From: an uncultured Clostridia bacterium
Lineage (GTDB): Bacteria > Bacillota > Clostridia > Oscillospirales > Oscillospiraceae
DNA: 13,457 nucleotides
Direction: 5' to 3'
Assembly (NCBI GenBank): GCA_937892865.1
Contig: CALBJG010000166.1
Coordinates: 1-13,457 of the forward strand
Shown here: in pieces, positions 1 to 8,178 of the stretch
Position numbering within the stretch: the stretch's first letter is position 1
Layout: each line of letters starts with the position of its first letter
The notes under the pieces: generated by a model
What the model saw: the letters and a program-made list of their open reading frames with translations, nothing else
Databases searched by the model: none
Told to the model about the DNA's origin: nothing
Position numbers and translations under genes: made by a program

Positions 1-516
1 ACCGATGAGGCAGGGATTGTTTTTCTGGCGGCGGTTCAGGATCTGGATGACGCGCTCGGTTTCCACATCACGGCCAATGACCTTATCCAAAGTTCCTGCC
101 TTTGCACGGCCGGTCAGATCCATGCAATAGGTATCCAAAAACTTATGCTTTTTATTCTTCTTGCCCTTGGTGTCCTCAGGTTCTTCCTCCTGCTCCTTAT
201 TCTTCTTGGAAGGCAGGTTACCGGCACCAAAAAGCTGGTTCATCATAGGGAATGTGGCGGTACGGCTGTCCGGTTCGTCGTCATCGGTTTCAGATTCGCC
301 GGGCTGGCTGAACATACTGCTCATTTCATCGCTGAGGGTGTCCAGGTCTTCCTCGGAAAAGCCCATCTGCTTCACCACATCTTCGATCTGCGGAATACCC
401 AGGCTGCGGGCGCAGCGAAGGCAATACCCTTCATTCATGGTAACGCCATTCTCCATCTTGGTGATGAACACAACAGCGATATTCTTCTTACACTTGGTAC
501 ACAGCTTCGGCTGCAT
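1..516 (-). CDS. Clp ATPase with N-terminal zinc finger (ClpE/ClpC-like), 3' part beyond the window
   Basis: The first 172 residues of a Hsp100/Clp AAA+ unfoldase, which in this family feeds substrates to the ClpP protease in the cytoplasm. Residues 6-35 hold a four-cysteine zinc finger (C6-x2-C9 and C32-x2-C35), the layout seen at the start of ClpE. An acidic and then lysine-rich linker follows (about 60-135). From about residue 140 the classic Clp entry to the first AAA+ domain appears: DLTGRAKAGTLDKVIGRD, then RRQKNNPCLIG, which in this family directly precedes the Walker A loop. The window ends exactly there. The ATG at 516 has an AAAGG-type SD. The gene lies 77 bp after truA on the same strand, with a possible promoter of its own. 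The zinc finger in place of the long ClpC N domain favours ClpE, but the rest of the gene is needed to name it. Confidence 0.85.
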   Translation of the reverse strand, partial: MQPKLCTKCKKNIAVVFITKMENGVTMNEGYCLRCARSLGIPQIEDVVKQMGFSEEDLDTLSDEMSSMFSQPGESETDDDEPDSRTATFPMMNQLFGAGNLPSKKNKEQEEEPEDTKGKKNKKHKFLDTYCMDLTGRAKAGTLDKVIGRDVETERVIQILNRRQKNNPCLIG

Positions 517-553
517 ATTGGATCACGACCTTTCTTCCGGTTTCTATCAGCAT

Positions 554-583
554 ATCATATACCATCCGGAAATAGAAAAACAA
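554..583 (-). promoter_or_regulatory. possible sigma-A promoter of the Clp ATPase gene
   Basis: On the minus strand, TTGTTT (578-583) and TATGAT (554-559) are separated by 18 bp, with a 30-40 nt leader to the ATG at 516. The -10 matches consensus at 5 of 6 positions but the -35 at only 3, so this is tentative. No CtsR- or HrcA-type operator is evident here. Confidence 0.3.
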
Positions 584-593
584 AATATGAATT

Positions 594-1367
594 TTATAAA
601 ACAGGCATACACTCGAACTTCTCAATCCCGTCATCATACCACAGGTGGGTCATATACAGACCTCCAGGAGGCACGGTAGGACCGGCAGCGGTACGGTTTC
701 CCTCTGCAAGAATCTTTCCGATCTGCTCCGGCGGAAACTTCCCCTCGGCACAGTATACCACTGTGCCTGCCATTGCCCGTGCCATATTATAGAGAAATCC
801 GTTAGCACAGACCTTCAGTTCAATGAGATTGCCTTTTCTCTCTACATTATAATAATATACAGTGCGGACTGTAGATTTAACATCCGTTCCCACACTTCTG
901 ACTGCAGCAAAATCATGGGTACCCACAAATTGATCTGCAGCCGCTTGCATGACTGCCTCATCCAGGTGGCGGGGATAGAACCAGGCGCGATTCACATAGA
1001 AGGGGTCACGGACACGGGAATTGTAGATGGTGTAGGTATATTCTTTCCGGACACAGGAACCAATCGCATTAAAGTTCTCATTCACCTCAAACGCTTTTGT
1101 CACTACGATATCCACAGGAAGATGGGTATTGAGGGCATAAGGCAGGCGATCTACAGGAATCGTAGAAGTGGTACGGAAATTTGCCACATAGACCTTTGCG
1201 TGAACACCGGCATCGGTACGCCCGCAGCCTGTCACATGGACACTGTGCCCGACGATCATACCAATGGCTTTTTCAAGTGTCTGCTGCACCGTTGCCAGAT
1301 TTTTCTGCATCTGCCATCCATGGTAGGCAGTACCCTCATAAGTCAGGATCAATGCAATATTGCGCAT
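594..1367 (-). CDS. truA: tRNA pseudouridine(38-40) synthase TruA
   Basis: A 257-residue TruA, which converts uridines 38-40 of the tRNA anticodon arm to pseudouridine. The opening ALILTYEGTAYHGWQ and the catalytic block GCGRTDAGVHA (residues 47-57, nucleophile Asp52) are diagnostic; ARAMAGTVVYCAEGK near the C terminus also fits. Length is normal. The frame is open 27 codons further upstream to an ATG at 1448, but that would lie deep inside ecfT. The ATG at 1367 has GAGGT just upstream and gives the family N terminus. It starts 7 bp after the ecfT stop, so translational coupling is likely. Downstream position after ecfA1-ecfA2-ecfT is the usual Firmicutes arrangement. Confidence 0.96.
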   Translation of the reverse strand: MRNIALILTYEGTAYHGWQMQKNLATVQQTLEKAIGMIVGHSVHVTGCGRTDAGVHAKVYVANFRTTSTIPVDRLPYALNTHLPVDIVVTKAFEVNENFNAIGSCVRKEYTYTIYNSRVRDPFYVNRAWFYPRHLDEAVMQAAADQFVGTHDFAAVRSVGTDVKSTVRTVYYYNVERKGNLIELKVCANGFLYNMARAMAGTVVYCAEGKFPPEQIGKILAEGNRTAAGPTVPPGGLYMTHLWYDDGIEKFECMPVL

Positions 1368-1374
1368 AGATACC

Positions 1375-2184
1375 TCACAGACCGAAATGCGCCAGAATGC
1401 AGACAACTGCAACCAATGCTGCACCAATGCCCAGCGCCACAAAATCAAAGTAGCTGTAGCGAAGCAGTTTCATCTTGGTACGGCCTTCGCCACCTTGATA
1501 GCAACGGCATTCCATAGCCGTAGCCAGTTCATCCGCACGGCGGAAAGCGCTGATAAAAAGCGGGACCAAAATGGGTACAAGAGCCTTTACTCTCTGCAGG
1601 AGGCTGCCGGTTTCAAAGTCGGCGCCTCTTGCCTTCTGGGCAGACATGATCTTATCCGTCTCCTCGATCAGCGTAGGAATAAAACGCAGAGCAATACACA
1701 TCATCATAGACAGTTCATGGACAGGAAGCCGCAGGACTTTCAAGGGGCTAAGCAGAGCCTCCAGGCCATCTGTTAAGCTGATGGGAGAAGTGGTGTACGT
1801 CAAAAGGAACGTGCCGGAGATCAGCATCAAGATACGGATCACCATAAACAGCGCCCGTACAACACCTTCTGCATAAATGGTGATAACCCAGAAATCCACC
1901 AAAGGTTCCCCTTCGCCAACGGTAAAGAACAGATTCAGAACACCGGTAAATACCAGGATCACGACCAACGGCTTCATACCGCGGACAATGGCTTTCAGGG
2001 GTATCCGGGAAACTGCAATCGTAATTGCCAAAAAAGCAAAAACAACGCCGTAAGAAATCCAGTTTACAGCAGAAAACAGGGCAACGATATAAACGATCAA
2101 AAGCACCAGTTTGGTTCTGGGATCCATTCGATGCACCGGAGAATTGCCCGGAAAAAACTGACCGAGGGTAATGTCTTTAAGCAT
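1375..2184 (-). CDS. ecfT: ECF transporter transmembrane (T) component EcfT
   Basis: A 269-residue integral membrane protein joining the two EcfA ATPases to exchangeable substrate-binding S components. The N-terminal PVHRMDPRTKL motif (16-25) is typical. Hydrophobic segments lie at about 26-58, 71-90, 105-130 and 245-267. The first coupling-helix motif ARGAD is at 185-189; the second appears as CRCYQGGEGRTK at 226-237, with Cys where Ala is usual in the A-R-G core. The ATG at 2184 overlaps the end of ecfA2 by 8 bp and its SD (AAGGGGG) lies inside ecfA2, pointing to coupled translation and fixed stoichiometry. No S component is nearby, so this is the shared (group II) module type. Confidence 0.94.
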   Translation of the reverse strand: MLKDITLGQFFPGNSPVHRMDPRTKLVLLIVYIVALFSAVNWISYGVVFAFLAITIAVSRIPLKAIVRGMKPLVVILVFTGVLNLFFTVGEGEPLVDFWVITIYAEGVVRALFMVIRILMLISGTFLLTYTTSPISLTDGLEALLSPLKVLRLPVHELSMMMCIALRFIPTLIEETDKIMSAQKARGADFETGSLLQRVKALVPILVPLFISAFRRADELATAMECRCYQGGEGRTKMKLLRYSYFDFVALGIGAALVAVVCILAHFGL

Positions 2185-3040
2185 CTGACCGCACCCCCTT
2201 CAACTGAGTCAGTAGGGATACCGCCTGCTCGATCGTATATACCGGCTCTACATCCAGGCCTAAACGGCGAAGATACAGGAAAATAGCTGTAATTTCGGGA
2301 ATGTCCAATCCCATTGCCATCAAATCCTCAGCGTGAGAGAACACTTCAGCCGGCGTTGCATCCATAGCCAATTCCGAGTCGTTCATAACCAGGAGTCGAT
2401 CTGTCAGACGCGCCACATCATTCATAGAATGGCTGATCATGATCACAGCAGCATTTTTCGCCTTACGATAAGCCTCGATATTGGCAAGGATCTCTTCCCT
2501 ACTCTCCGGGTCCAATCCTGCAGTGGGCTCATCCAGGATCAGCACTTCCGGTTCCATTGCGATCACACCGGCGATGGCAACCCGGCGCTTTTGGCCGCCG
2601 GACAAATCGAAGGGAGATACCTGCAGTTGTTCCTCGGTGATCCCCACAAAGCCGGCGGCTTCCCGGACGCGGCGGTCAATCTCCGTGGAAGATAGTTTCA
2701 TATTTTTCGGTCCAAAGGCAATATCTTTATAAACCGTTTCTTCAAACAGCTGGTACTCCGGATACTGAAAGACCAATCCCACGCGAAATCTGCTTTCCCG
2801 GGTCAATTTTTTATCAGACCATATATCTTTACCGTCCAAAAGAATTTGACCGGAAGACGGTTTCAAAAGGCCGTTCAAGTGCTGTACCAATGTGGATTTA
2901 CCGGATCCGGTATGACCGATAATGCCTACAAATTCCCCACGGTTAATCTGAAAAGAAATATCCCGGAGCGCCGTATGTTCAAAAGGCGTACCAACACCGT
3001 AGTTGTGGCACAGTGATTTCACTTGCAAAATAGGTTCCAA
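2177..3040 (-). CDS. ecfA2: ECF transporter ATP-binding protein EcfA2
   Basis: A 287-residue ABC ATPase, the second of the two nucleotide-binding subunits of the ECF energising module at the cytoplasmic membrane face. Visible motifs are Walker A GHTGSGKST (42-50), Q-loop FQYPEYQLFEETV (91-103), signature LSGGQKRRVAIAG (146-158), Walker B VLILDEPTAGLDP (165-177) and the switch histidine in MISHSMNDV. The start is TTG: no ATG lies nearby, and TGGAGG sits 8 nt upstream. The gap to ecfA1 is 20 bp and it overlaps ecfT by 8 bp. Its assignment as A2 rather than A1 follows the gene order ecfA1-ecfA2-ecfT and the Q-loop sequence. Confidence 0.93.
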   Translation of the reverse strand: MEPILQVKSLCHNYGVGTPFEHTALRDISFQINRGEFVGIIGHTGSGKSTLVQHLNGLLKPSSGQILLDGKDIWSDKKLTRESRFRVGLVFQYPEYQLFEETVYKDIAFGPKNMKLSSTEIDRRVREAAGFVGITEEQLQVSPFDLSGGQKRRVAIAGVIAMEPEVLILDEPTAGLDPESREEILANIEAYRKAKNAAVIMISHSMNDVARLTDRLLVMNDSELAMDATPAEVFSHAEDLMAMGLDIPEITAIFLYLRRLGLDVEPVYTIEQAVSLLTQLKGVRSDA

Positions 3041-3060
3041 TGTTTCTAACCTCCAGTGGG

Positions 3061-3909
3061 TCAGGCCTTTAACGCATTATAAAGTGCCTGCGCACATTCT
3101 TCGGCATTGAACTGTTCCAGGGACAATTCAAAGCCATTTTTGTTTAATTCATAACAAAGTTCCACCGTTTCCGGCGCGGCAAGGCGAATACTATGGAGCA
3201 GTTCCACCTGAGAAAAAACTTCACCGGGTGTACCGTCTGCGGCAATTCTGCCTCCATTCAGCACTACAACGCGCTGGGCTTTTGCCGCCTCGTCCATATG
3301 GTGGGTGATCAAAACAACAGTTATGCCTTTTTCCCGATTCAGCCGTGCGATGGTATCCACTACCTCACGCCGACCCTTCGGATCCAGCATTGCTGTCGGT
3401 TCATCCAAAACAATACATTTCGGTTCCATTGCGATCACGCCGGCAATGGCGATCCGCTGTTTCTGTCCGCCTGACAGCAAATGGGGCGCATGATCCCGGT
3501 ACTCATACATACCTACCTGTTTCAATGCCTCATCCACCCGTTTGCGGATAGCAGGGCTGGCAATGCCCAGATTTTCAGGGCCAAATGCCACATCTTCCTC
3601 TACCACATTGGCAACGATCTGGTTATCCGGATTTTGAAAAACCATTCCTACGCTTTTACGGACAGCCAGCAATTTTTCTTCATCTGCAGTATCCATCCCG
3701 CACACATAGACTTTACCGCCGCTGGGAAGCAATATGGAATTAAAGTGTTTGGCAAGTGTAGATTTTCCACAGCCGTTGCTGCCTAAAATCGCAACGAAAC
3801 TGCCGGTTTCGATCTGCAGATCCAAATCTTTAAAAACCTCCACAGCAGGCGTATCTTCCCCGCCGGGATAACTGTATGCCAGATGTTCAGTTATAATTGC
3901 ACTACTCAA
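3061..3909 (-). CDS. ecfA1: ECF transporter ATP-binding protein EcfA1
   Basis: A 282-residue ABC ATPase, partner of EcfA2. Motifs, numbered from the start chosen here, are Walker A GSNGCGKST at about 43-51, Q-loop FQNPDNQIVANVVEEDVAFGPENLG near 90-115, signature LSGGQKQR at about 145, Walker B CIVLDEPTAMLDP near 165, and the H-loop LITHHMDEA. The frame is open to a TTG at 3927, but the SD (GGAGG) then lies inside the coding sequence. The TTG at 3909 sits 7 nt after that GGAGG and gives the N terminus SSAIITEHLAYSYPGGE, so I chose it. The methyltransferase gene ends 22 bp upstream. Confidence 0.92.
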   Translation of the reverse strand: MSSAIITEHLAYSYPGGEDTPAVEVFKDLDLQIETGSFVAILGSNGCGKSTLAKHFNSILLPSGGKVYVCGMDTADEEKLLAVRKSVGMVFQNPDNQIVANVVEEDVAFGPENLGIASPAIRKRVDEALKQVGMYEYRDHAPHLLSGGQKQRIAIAGVIAMEPKCIVLDEPTAMLDPKGRREVVDTIARLNREKGITVVLITHHMDEAAKAQRVVVLNGGRIAADGTPGEVFSQVELLHSIRLAAPETVELCYELNKNGFELSLEQFNAEECAQALYNALKA

Positions 3910-3931
3910 GGAAAAGCCTCCAGTCAAAGTG

Positions 3932-4798
3932 TCACGGTGTCCATCTGCCTGCCGCGCCGCAGGGGAGCATCAAGCCGGAAGACTGCACCGGCAGACCCAA
4001 TTCTCCAACAGCGGTACTGCCACCCCGGATCGCGCCAAACACAACATCTGACGCATAACCCACAGCAGAAGGCGCAAGACCGGTAGTATAAGAATTGATG
4101 ATCACAAACAGCGGATTCTCCGTCAGCAATTTACCAACTTCCAGCAAAAACGGATAGAAACTGGTTTCCATCTTCCATATCTCACCGCTGGGGCCTCTGC
4201 CGTAACTTGGCGGATCCATAATGATGCCATCATATCTGCGGCCGCGGCGGATTTCCCGCTGAATAAATTTTCCGCAATCGTCTACGATCCAATGGATCGG
4301 CTTATCCGCCAGACCGGAGGATTTTGCATTTTCTTTCGCCCATGCGACCATGCCTTTGGAGGCATCCACATGGTATACTTCTGCCCCGCCTGCTGCCGCT
4401 GCCAAAGTGGCGCCACCGGAATAAGCAAACAAATTCAGTACACGCACCGGACGACCGGCTGATGCCACCTTATCCCGGATAAAATCCCAGTTAGCCGCCT
4501 GCTCCGGAAATACGCCGGTATGCTTGAAGTTCATAGGCTTGACATTAAATGTCAGATAGTCCTTATACCGGATCTGCCACCGTTCCGGCAAGTTATGATC
4601 CGTCCAGTGACCGCCTCCGGTAGAAGAACGAACATATCGGGCATCGTACTTTTTCCATCCCGGATGGGCGTGAGGGGTATCCCAGATCACCTGGGGATCG
4701 GGGCGCACCAGAATATGATTGCCCCAGCGTTCCAAACGCTCTCCGTTGGATGCGTCTAAAATTTCATAATCTTTCCATTCATCGGAAATCCAAATCAT
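3932..4798 (-). CDS. class I SAM-dependent methyltransferase (RlmI/PF10672-like)
   Basis: A 288-residue Rossmann-fold methyltransferase. The SAM-binding motif I is VLNLFAYSGGAT (120-131), an acidic motif II sits in VYHVDASKGMV (141-151), and motif IV DPPSYGRG (195-202) is of the type used by rRNA C5-methylcytosine and N2-guanine methyltransferases of the RlmI/RlmL group. The N-terminal 115 residues (WKDYEILDASNGERLERWG, and PERW with FKHTGVFPEQ) form the family's small substrate domain. The likely target is rRNA, but the exact base is not readable from the sequence. The ATG at 4798 has an AGGAG SD. It sits 22 bp after the PBP stop and 22 bp before ecfA1, so it belongs to the same transcript. 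Confidence 0.85.
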   Translation of the reverse strand: MIWISDEWKDYEILDASNGERLERWGNHILVRPDPQVIWDTPHAHPGWKKYDARYVRSSTGGGHWTDHNLPERWQIRYKDYLTFNVKPMNFKHTGVFPEQAANWDFIRDKVASAGRPVRVLNLFAYSGGATLAAAAGGAEVYHVDASKGMVAWAKENAKSSGLADKPIHWIVDDCGKFIQREIRRGRRYDGIIMDPPSYGRGPSGEIWKMETSFYPFLLEVGKLLTENPLFVIINSYTTGLAPSAVGYASDVVFGAIRGGSTAVGELGLPVQSSGLMLPCGAAGRWTP

Positions 4799-4820
4799 CT
4801 GTTTCTCCTGCCTTTATGGC

Positions 4821-7628
4821 TTATTCATCATCGCTGTTATCCGGGTAAAACGGAAATAATCCATTCTCCGGAAGGGTAAAATCCGGTTGTTCAGAGGGAT
4901 CTGTAGTCTCCGTTTCCGGTGTAACCGGATGTTTTTGCTGATAACCATCCCAATCAGCCGCTGTATGATGGGTACAAATAATATACGGAGCGGACACGGT
5001 TGTATTTACATTACCGCCAAAGCCCTTAAAGTCCGTATCGTTGCCGCTGTTATCCGTCAGATATACATAGTTATCCTGTGAATAAGCGGCATTCAAACCG
5101 AATTGGGAAGCATCTTTGATCGCCTGGAATTCAGACAGCGTGATCTTCACCAACACACCGGGTTTCAAGGTCACATCTGCGCCTGCCTCCGCCAGGAGTT
5201 TACAGTATTCGTTGGCTACGCCGTTTCCGGATTCGCAATATTCCACATTCACGTGCTTATCACAAACACCGGTGGGAATATCTTCGCTGTAAAGCATCAC
5301 TACATCTACCCGATCCAGTCCCCGGGGATCTGCTTTGCAGGCATCGGTTGCCAGCAAGCCGGAATCCAGGCAGATTTCTTTGCTGACCATCTTATTCTCA
5401 TCGTGCAGTTTTACATCTGCCTTGCCATTGTGCAACGGTGCCATAACTTTGCGCCACAGTTCTGCCGCAACGTTATAGTTGCCACCCACCGGGTTGATAA
5501 CCTCAGGCATACGGTAGCCGCACCACACAGCAGCCGTGTAATAATCTGTAAAACCACAGAACCAACGGTCACGGAAACTGGAGGTACTACCGGTCTTACC
5601 GGCAACGGTCATTCCACTGATCTTTGCCCGGGTACCGGTACCATAATTGACCGCGTTTGTCAGACAGTAATTTGTGTAGTTTACTGTCTTGTTGCTTAAG
5701 ATCTTCTCCGAAGGCTGGGGATTGCGGTAAACTTCATTGCCTTCAGAATCATAAATTGCAGTATACAGTCTGGAATTGCGGTAAACGCCATTGTTGGCAA
5801 AAGTAGCATAAGCCACAGCCATATCCCGTACCGTCACGCCCTTAGTCAGGGCGCCCATCCCCAACTGCGAAAAACCGATATCGGACAAAATACGACCGTC
5901 ATCTGCCTCAAATCTTTCGATCAGTGTGGAAAGGCCGAATTTATTTTTTGCAAAATTATAACTGTAAGACGGCCCAATCATTTCCAACGTATTGACCGCC
6001 ACCGCATTCACAGAATCTTCAATCGCAGAATAAACGGTACGGGAGTAAGAATACAAGCGGTTATCATTTCTCGGCCAAGGCTTGCCTTCATCTTCCTCAT
6101 CATAATAATATGGCAGATCTTTAACCACGGTTGCGGGAGTCAGAACGCCCATTTCAAAACCGGGAGCATACACCGTCAAAGGTTTAATGGAAGAACCGGA
6201 TTGGAGTTTCGCATCTGTCGCCACACTGTGGGCATCAAATACGGTTTTTTCGCCGACACCGCCTGCAAGGCCAACGATATCACCTGTCTCATTGTCTACA
6301 ATAACAATGCCGGATTCCAACTGCTGACCGCTATATGTGTCAGGAATCTCATTCAGATCCTGGTAGATCTTATCGATCTGATTCTGCACATCCATATCCA
6401 GTGTGGTATAGATGTGGTAGCCACTGCGGCTGATCATATCCATATAGATCTCGGCAACATCGTCGTTCCAGTTCATACCGTCCCGCTCTGCCAAGTCCTT
6501 TGCTGCTTCTTCCAAAGCTGCTTCCACGAACCATGAATAAACAGCCTGAGAACTATCCAACTGAACAGACAGTTCCTGGTGGCACTGGGGGCAATAGTAG
6601 CCGTCCTGTTTTTTCTCCAAAGTCGAAACCGTGCCAACATAGCCGCACTCTTCACGGCATCTTACCAAGGTATCCTCATCGGAAATGCCGTTTTTCAGCA
6701 CCAATTCCTGAGCCAGCGCTTCGGCGTGTTCTTCCTCGGTGATCCAGCCCTGGGACAGCATTTCATCCAGCACCAGTTTCTGCCGGTACTTATTTCTGCC
6801 CATACCGTCCCGCTCTTCACCGGCATATTCAAATACATCGTCGCTATAGGGGTCAAACAAGGAGGGGTTGTTGGTAATACTGATCAAACTGGCGCACTCC
6901 GCCAGCGTAAGCAGTTCCATTTCCTTGCCAAAATAGGTGGCGGCCGCACTTTTCACGCCACGGCAACCCTGACCCAAATAGATATAATTCAGATACGCTT
7001 CCATAATCGTATCTTTATCATACCGTTTTTCCACGTGGACAGCCTGGAAAAATTCCAGCACTTTTCGCTGAACCGTAACACTGTCTTCACCGGTAACATT
7101 TTTGATGAGTTGCTGTGTGATACTGGAACCGCCAACCGTTTGGTCGCCGAAGAACATATTTGCAACAGCTTTAATGGTCGTAAACCAGTCAACACCCTGA
7201 TGCTCATAAAAGCGCTTATCCTCGATAGCAACTGCCGCATGGATCAGATTCTCCGGAATATCTTCAAAAGAAGCGCGCTTACTTACAGTGTCGGCGTAGA
7301 TCTGCTGTAACTGTTTGATCTCTCCGTCCCCGTCCACATAATAGAGATAGGAAGTTTCTTCCATATCATAATTTTCCAGCACAAGACCGGCATTGGGCAA
7401 AATATCATTTTCCAGATAATCGCCCAACACGCCCACAAATGCAAAACCGCAAACGATTGCGATCAGCAAAACCGTTGCCAATGCGCCCAAAGCGATCTTA
7501 AACGCAGTAAAGACCGCCATCCATACTTTATATACCGTAGCCAGAGACCAGTGCGGACGCCAATCCTGCACCTCTTGTTGGGCTTTTTTATTCTTTTTGC
7601 TCCAGGCTTCCCAGAATTTCCAATTCAT
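4821..7628 (-). CDS. class A penicillin-binding protein (glycosyltransferase GT51 + transpeptidase)
   Basis: A 935-residue bifunctional peptidoglycan synthase polymerising lipid II and cross-linking stem peptides outside the membrane. A basic cytoplasmic tail (1-30) precedes a transmembrane helix (about 45-68). GT51 motifs: AIEDKRFYEHQG (134-145, catalytic Glu136), GGSSITQQ (166-173), RKVLE (188-192). Transpeptidase motifs: SSIK (nucleophile Ser479, Lys482), SVN (539-541), KTGS (678-681). Between the two domains lies an unusual insert with C324-x3-C328 and C346-x2-C349, resembling a zinc ribbon. The region after about 745 is long, contains several cysteines, and ends in a Pro/Thr/acidic tail; I do not recognise a domain there. 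The ATG at 7628 has a strong GGGAGGT SD. It is the first gene of the minus-strand operon. Length exceeds the usual 700-850 residues. Confidence 0.95.
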   Translation of the reverse strand: MNWKFWEAWSKKNKKAQQEVQDWRPHWSLATVYKVWMAVFTAFKIALGALATVLLIAIVCGFAFVGVLGDYLENDILPNAGLVLENYDMEETSYLYYVDGDGEIKQLQQIYADTVSKRASFEDIPENLIHAAVAIEDKRFYEHQGVDWFTTIKAVANMFFGDQTVGGSSITQQLIKNVTGEDSVTVQRKVLEFFQAVHVEKRYDKDTIMEAYLNYIYLGQGCRGVKSAAATYFGKEMELLTLAECASLISITNNPSLFDPYSDDVFEYAGEERDGMGRNKYRQKLVLDEMLSQGWITEEEHAEALAQELVLKNGISDEDTLVRCREECGYVGTVSTLEKKQDGYYCPQCHQELSVQLDSSQAVYSWFVEAALEEAAKDLAERDGMNWNDDVAEIYMDMISRSGYHIYTTLDMDVQNQIDKIYQDLNEIPDTYSGQQLESGIVIVDNETGDIVGLAGGVGEKTVFDAHSVATDAKLQSGSSIKPLTVYAPGFEMGVLTPATVVKDLPYYYDEEDEGKPWPRNDNRLYSYSRTVYSAIEDSVNAVAVNTLEMIGPSYSYNFAKNKFGLSTLIERFEADDGRILSDIGFSQLGMGALTKGVTVRDMAVAYATFANNGVYRNSRLYTAIYDSEGNEVYRNPQPSEKILSNKTVNYTNYCLTNAVNYGTGTRAKISGMTVAGKTGSTSSFRDRWFCGFTDYYTAAVWCGYRMPEVINPVGGNYNVAAELWRKVMAPLHNGKADVKLHDENKMVSKEICLDSGLLATDACKADPRGLDRVDVVMLYSEDIPTGVCDKHVNVEYCESGNGVANEYCKLLAEAGADVTLKPGVLVKITLSEFQAIKDASQFGLNAAYSQDNYVYLTDNSGNDTDFKGFGGNVNTTVSAPYIICTHHTAADWDGYQQKHPVTPETETTDPSEQPDFTLPENGLFPFYPDNSDDE

Positions 7629-7704
7629 AATTTTACCTCCCGGTAAGGATTGCTGTATTTCAACTTTTATAAAAAAGGCATAATCGCATACTTCTATTCA
7701 TATC

Positions 7705-7733
7705 ATTATAGCATATCACAACAGAAAACGAAA
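7705..7733 (-). promoter_or_regulatory. extended -10 sigma-A promoter of the PBP operon
   Basis: On the minus strand TGCTATAAT (7705-7713) is a perfect extended -10. The -35 position 17 bp upstream (TTTCGT, 7728-7733) is poor, as is common for extended -10 promoters. The leader to the PBP ATG is about 70 nt. No other convincing promoter was seen before the truA-clp gap, so it probably drives everything to truA. Confidence 0.7.
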
Positions 7734-7760
7734 GCCCTATTTTTAAATAAAGAGTAAAAG

Positions 7761-7776
7761 ATTCTTAAACAAGAAT
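7761..7776. repeat. short inverted repeat in divergent intergenic region
   Basis: ATTCTT and AAGAAT flank AAAC, a perfect 6 bp dyad lying between the PBP promoter and the DUF1292 promoter. It could be an operator for a dimeric regulator or mere AT-rich chance; nothing identifies a binding protein. Confidence 0.3.
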
Positions 7777-7813
7777 AATATGCCACTGTTTCCGTATTTC
7801 AAGCAGTTTCCTC

Positions 7814-7842
7814 TTGATTTTGCGTTATATATCCGCTAAAAT
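7814..7842 (+). promoter_or_regulatory. sigma-A promoter of the DUF1292 gene
   Basis: TTGATT (7814-7819) and TAAAAT (7837-7842) are spaced by exactly 17 bp, predicting a start near 7849 and a leader of about 36 nt. This is the only good promoter before the 6S RNA as well, so it may supply both. Confidence 0.65.
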
Positions 7843-7884
7843 ATCATCACAAGATACATACTTTTAAGAAAGAAGGAGAACACT

Positions 7885-8166
7885 ATGTCTGACACATACG
7901 GTTCCGATTTTATTACCATCGTAGATGAAGACGGCACTGAATTTGAATTGGAAGTCCTCTCCACGCTGGATTATAACGGCTCCCAGTACCTGGCTGTGAT
8001 CCCTGCCGGTTCTGAGGAAGAAGATGCCGAACTGGAAGTGAGCGTTTTAAAATCTGTTGACGAGGATGGGGAGCCGATTCTGTGCGCCATTGAAGATGAC
8101 GAGGAATTGGAGACCGTTTATCGTTTGATCATGGATGCCCTCTACGAAGAAGAGGAAGAGGATTAA
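7885..8166 (+). CDS. DUF1292 family small acidic protein
   Basis: A 93-residue, strongly acidic cytoplasmic protein. The opening FITIVDEDGTEFELEVLSTLDYNGSQYLAVIPA matches the DUF1292 (PF06949) pattern, and the C terminus is a run of glutamates ending in Asp. The family has no established biochemical function. In many Firmicutes a DUF1292 gene sits beside ruvX and ireB; here ruvX lies about 4.6 kb away on the opposite strand, with the foldase and TSUP genes between. The ATG has a strong AGAAGGAG SD 6 nt upstream. The stop is only about 15 nt before the closing stem of the 6S RNA. Confidence 0.85.
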   Translation: MSDTYGSDFITIVDEDGTEFELEVLSTLDYNGSQYLAVIPAGSEEEDAELEVSVLKSVDEDGEPILCAIEDDEELETVYRLIMDALYEEEEED

Positions 8167-8178
8167 AAAAGCAAACAA

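Noticed and set aside
541..593. Possible terminator between truA and the Clp ATPase gene
   Set aside because: The only pairing (TTTCCGG with CCGGAAG) is short, has a loop of over 20 nt and no T run on the minus strand.
145..792. A 215-codon plus-strand frame over the clp start and truA end
   Set aside because: It lies opposite the zinc-finger region of the Clp ATPase and the end of truA; the hydrophobic N terminus is the complement of a lysine/glutamate-rich linker.
645..1517. A 290-codon plus-strand frame over truA and ecfT
   Set aside because: It is a shadow of truA and of ecfT's 3' end, both of which show clear family motifs on the minus strand; there is no SD or promoter.
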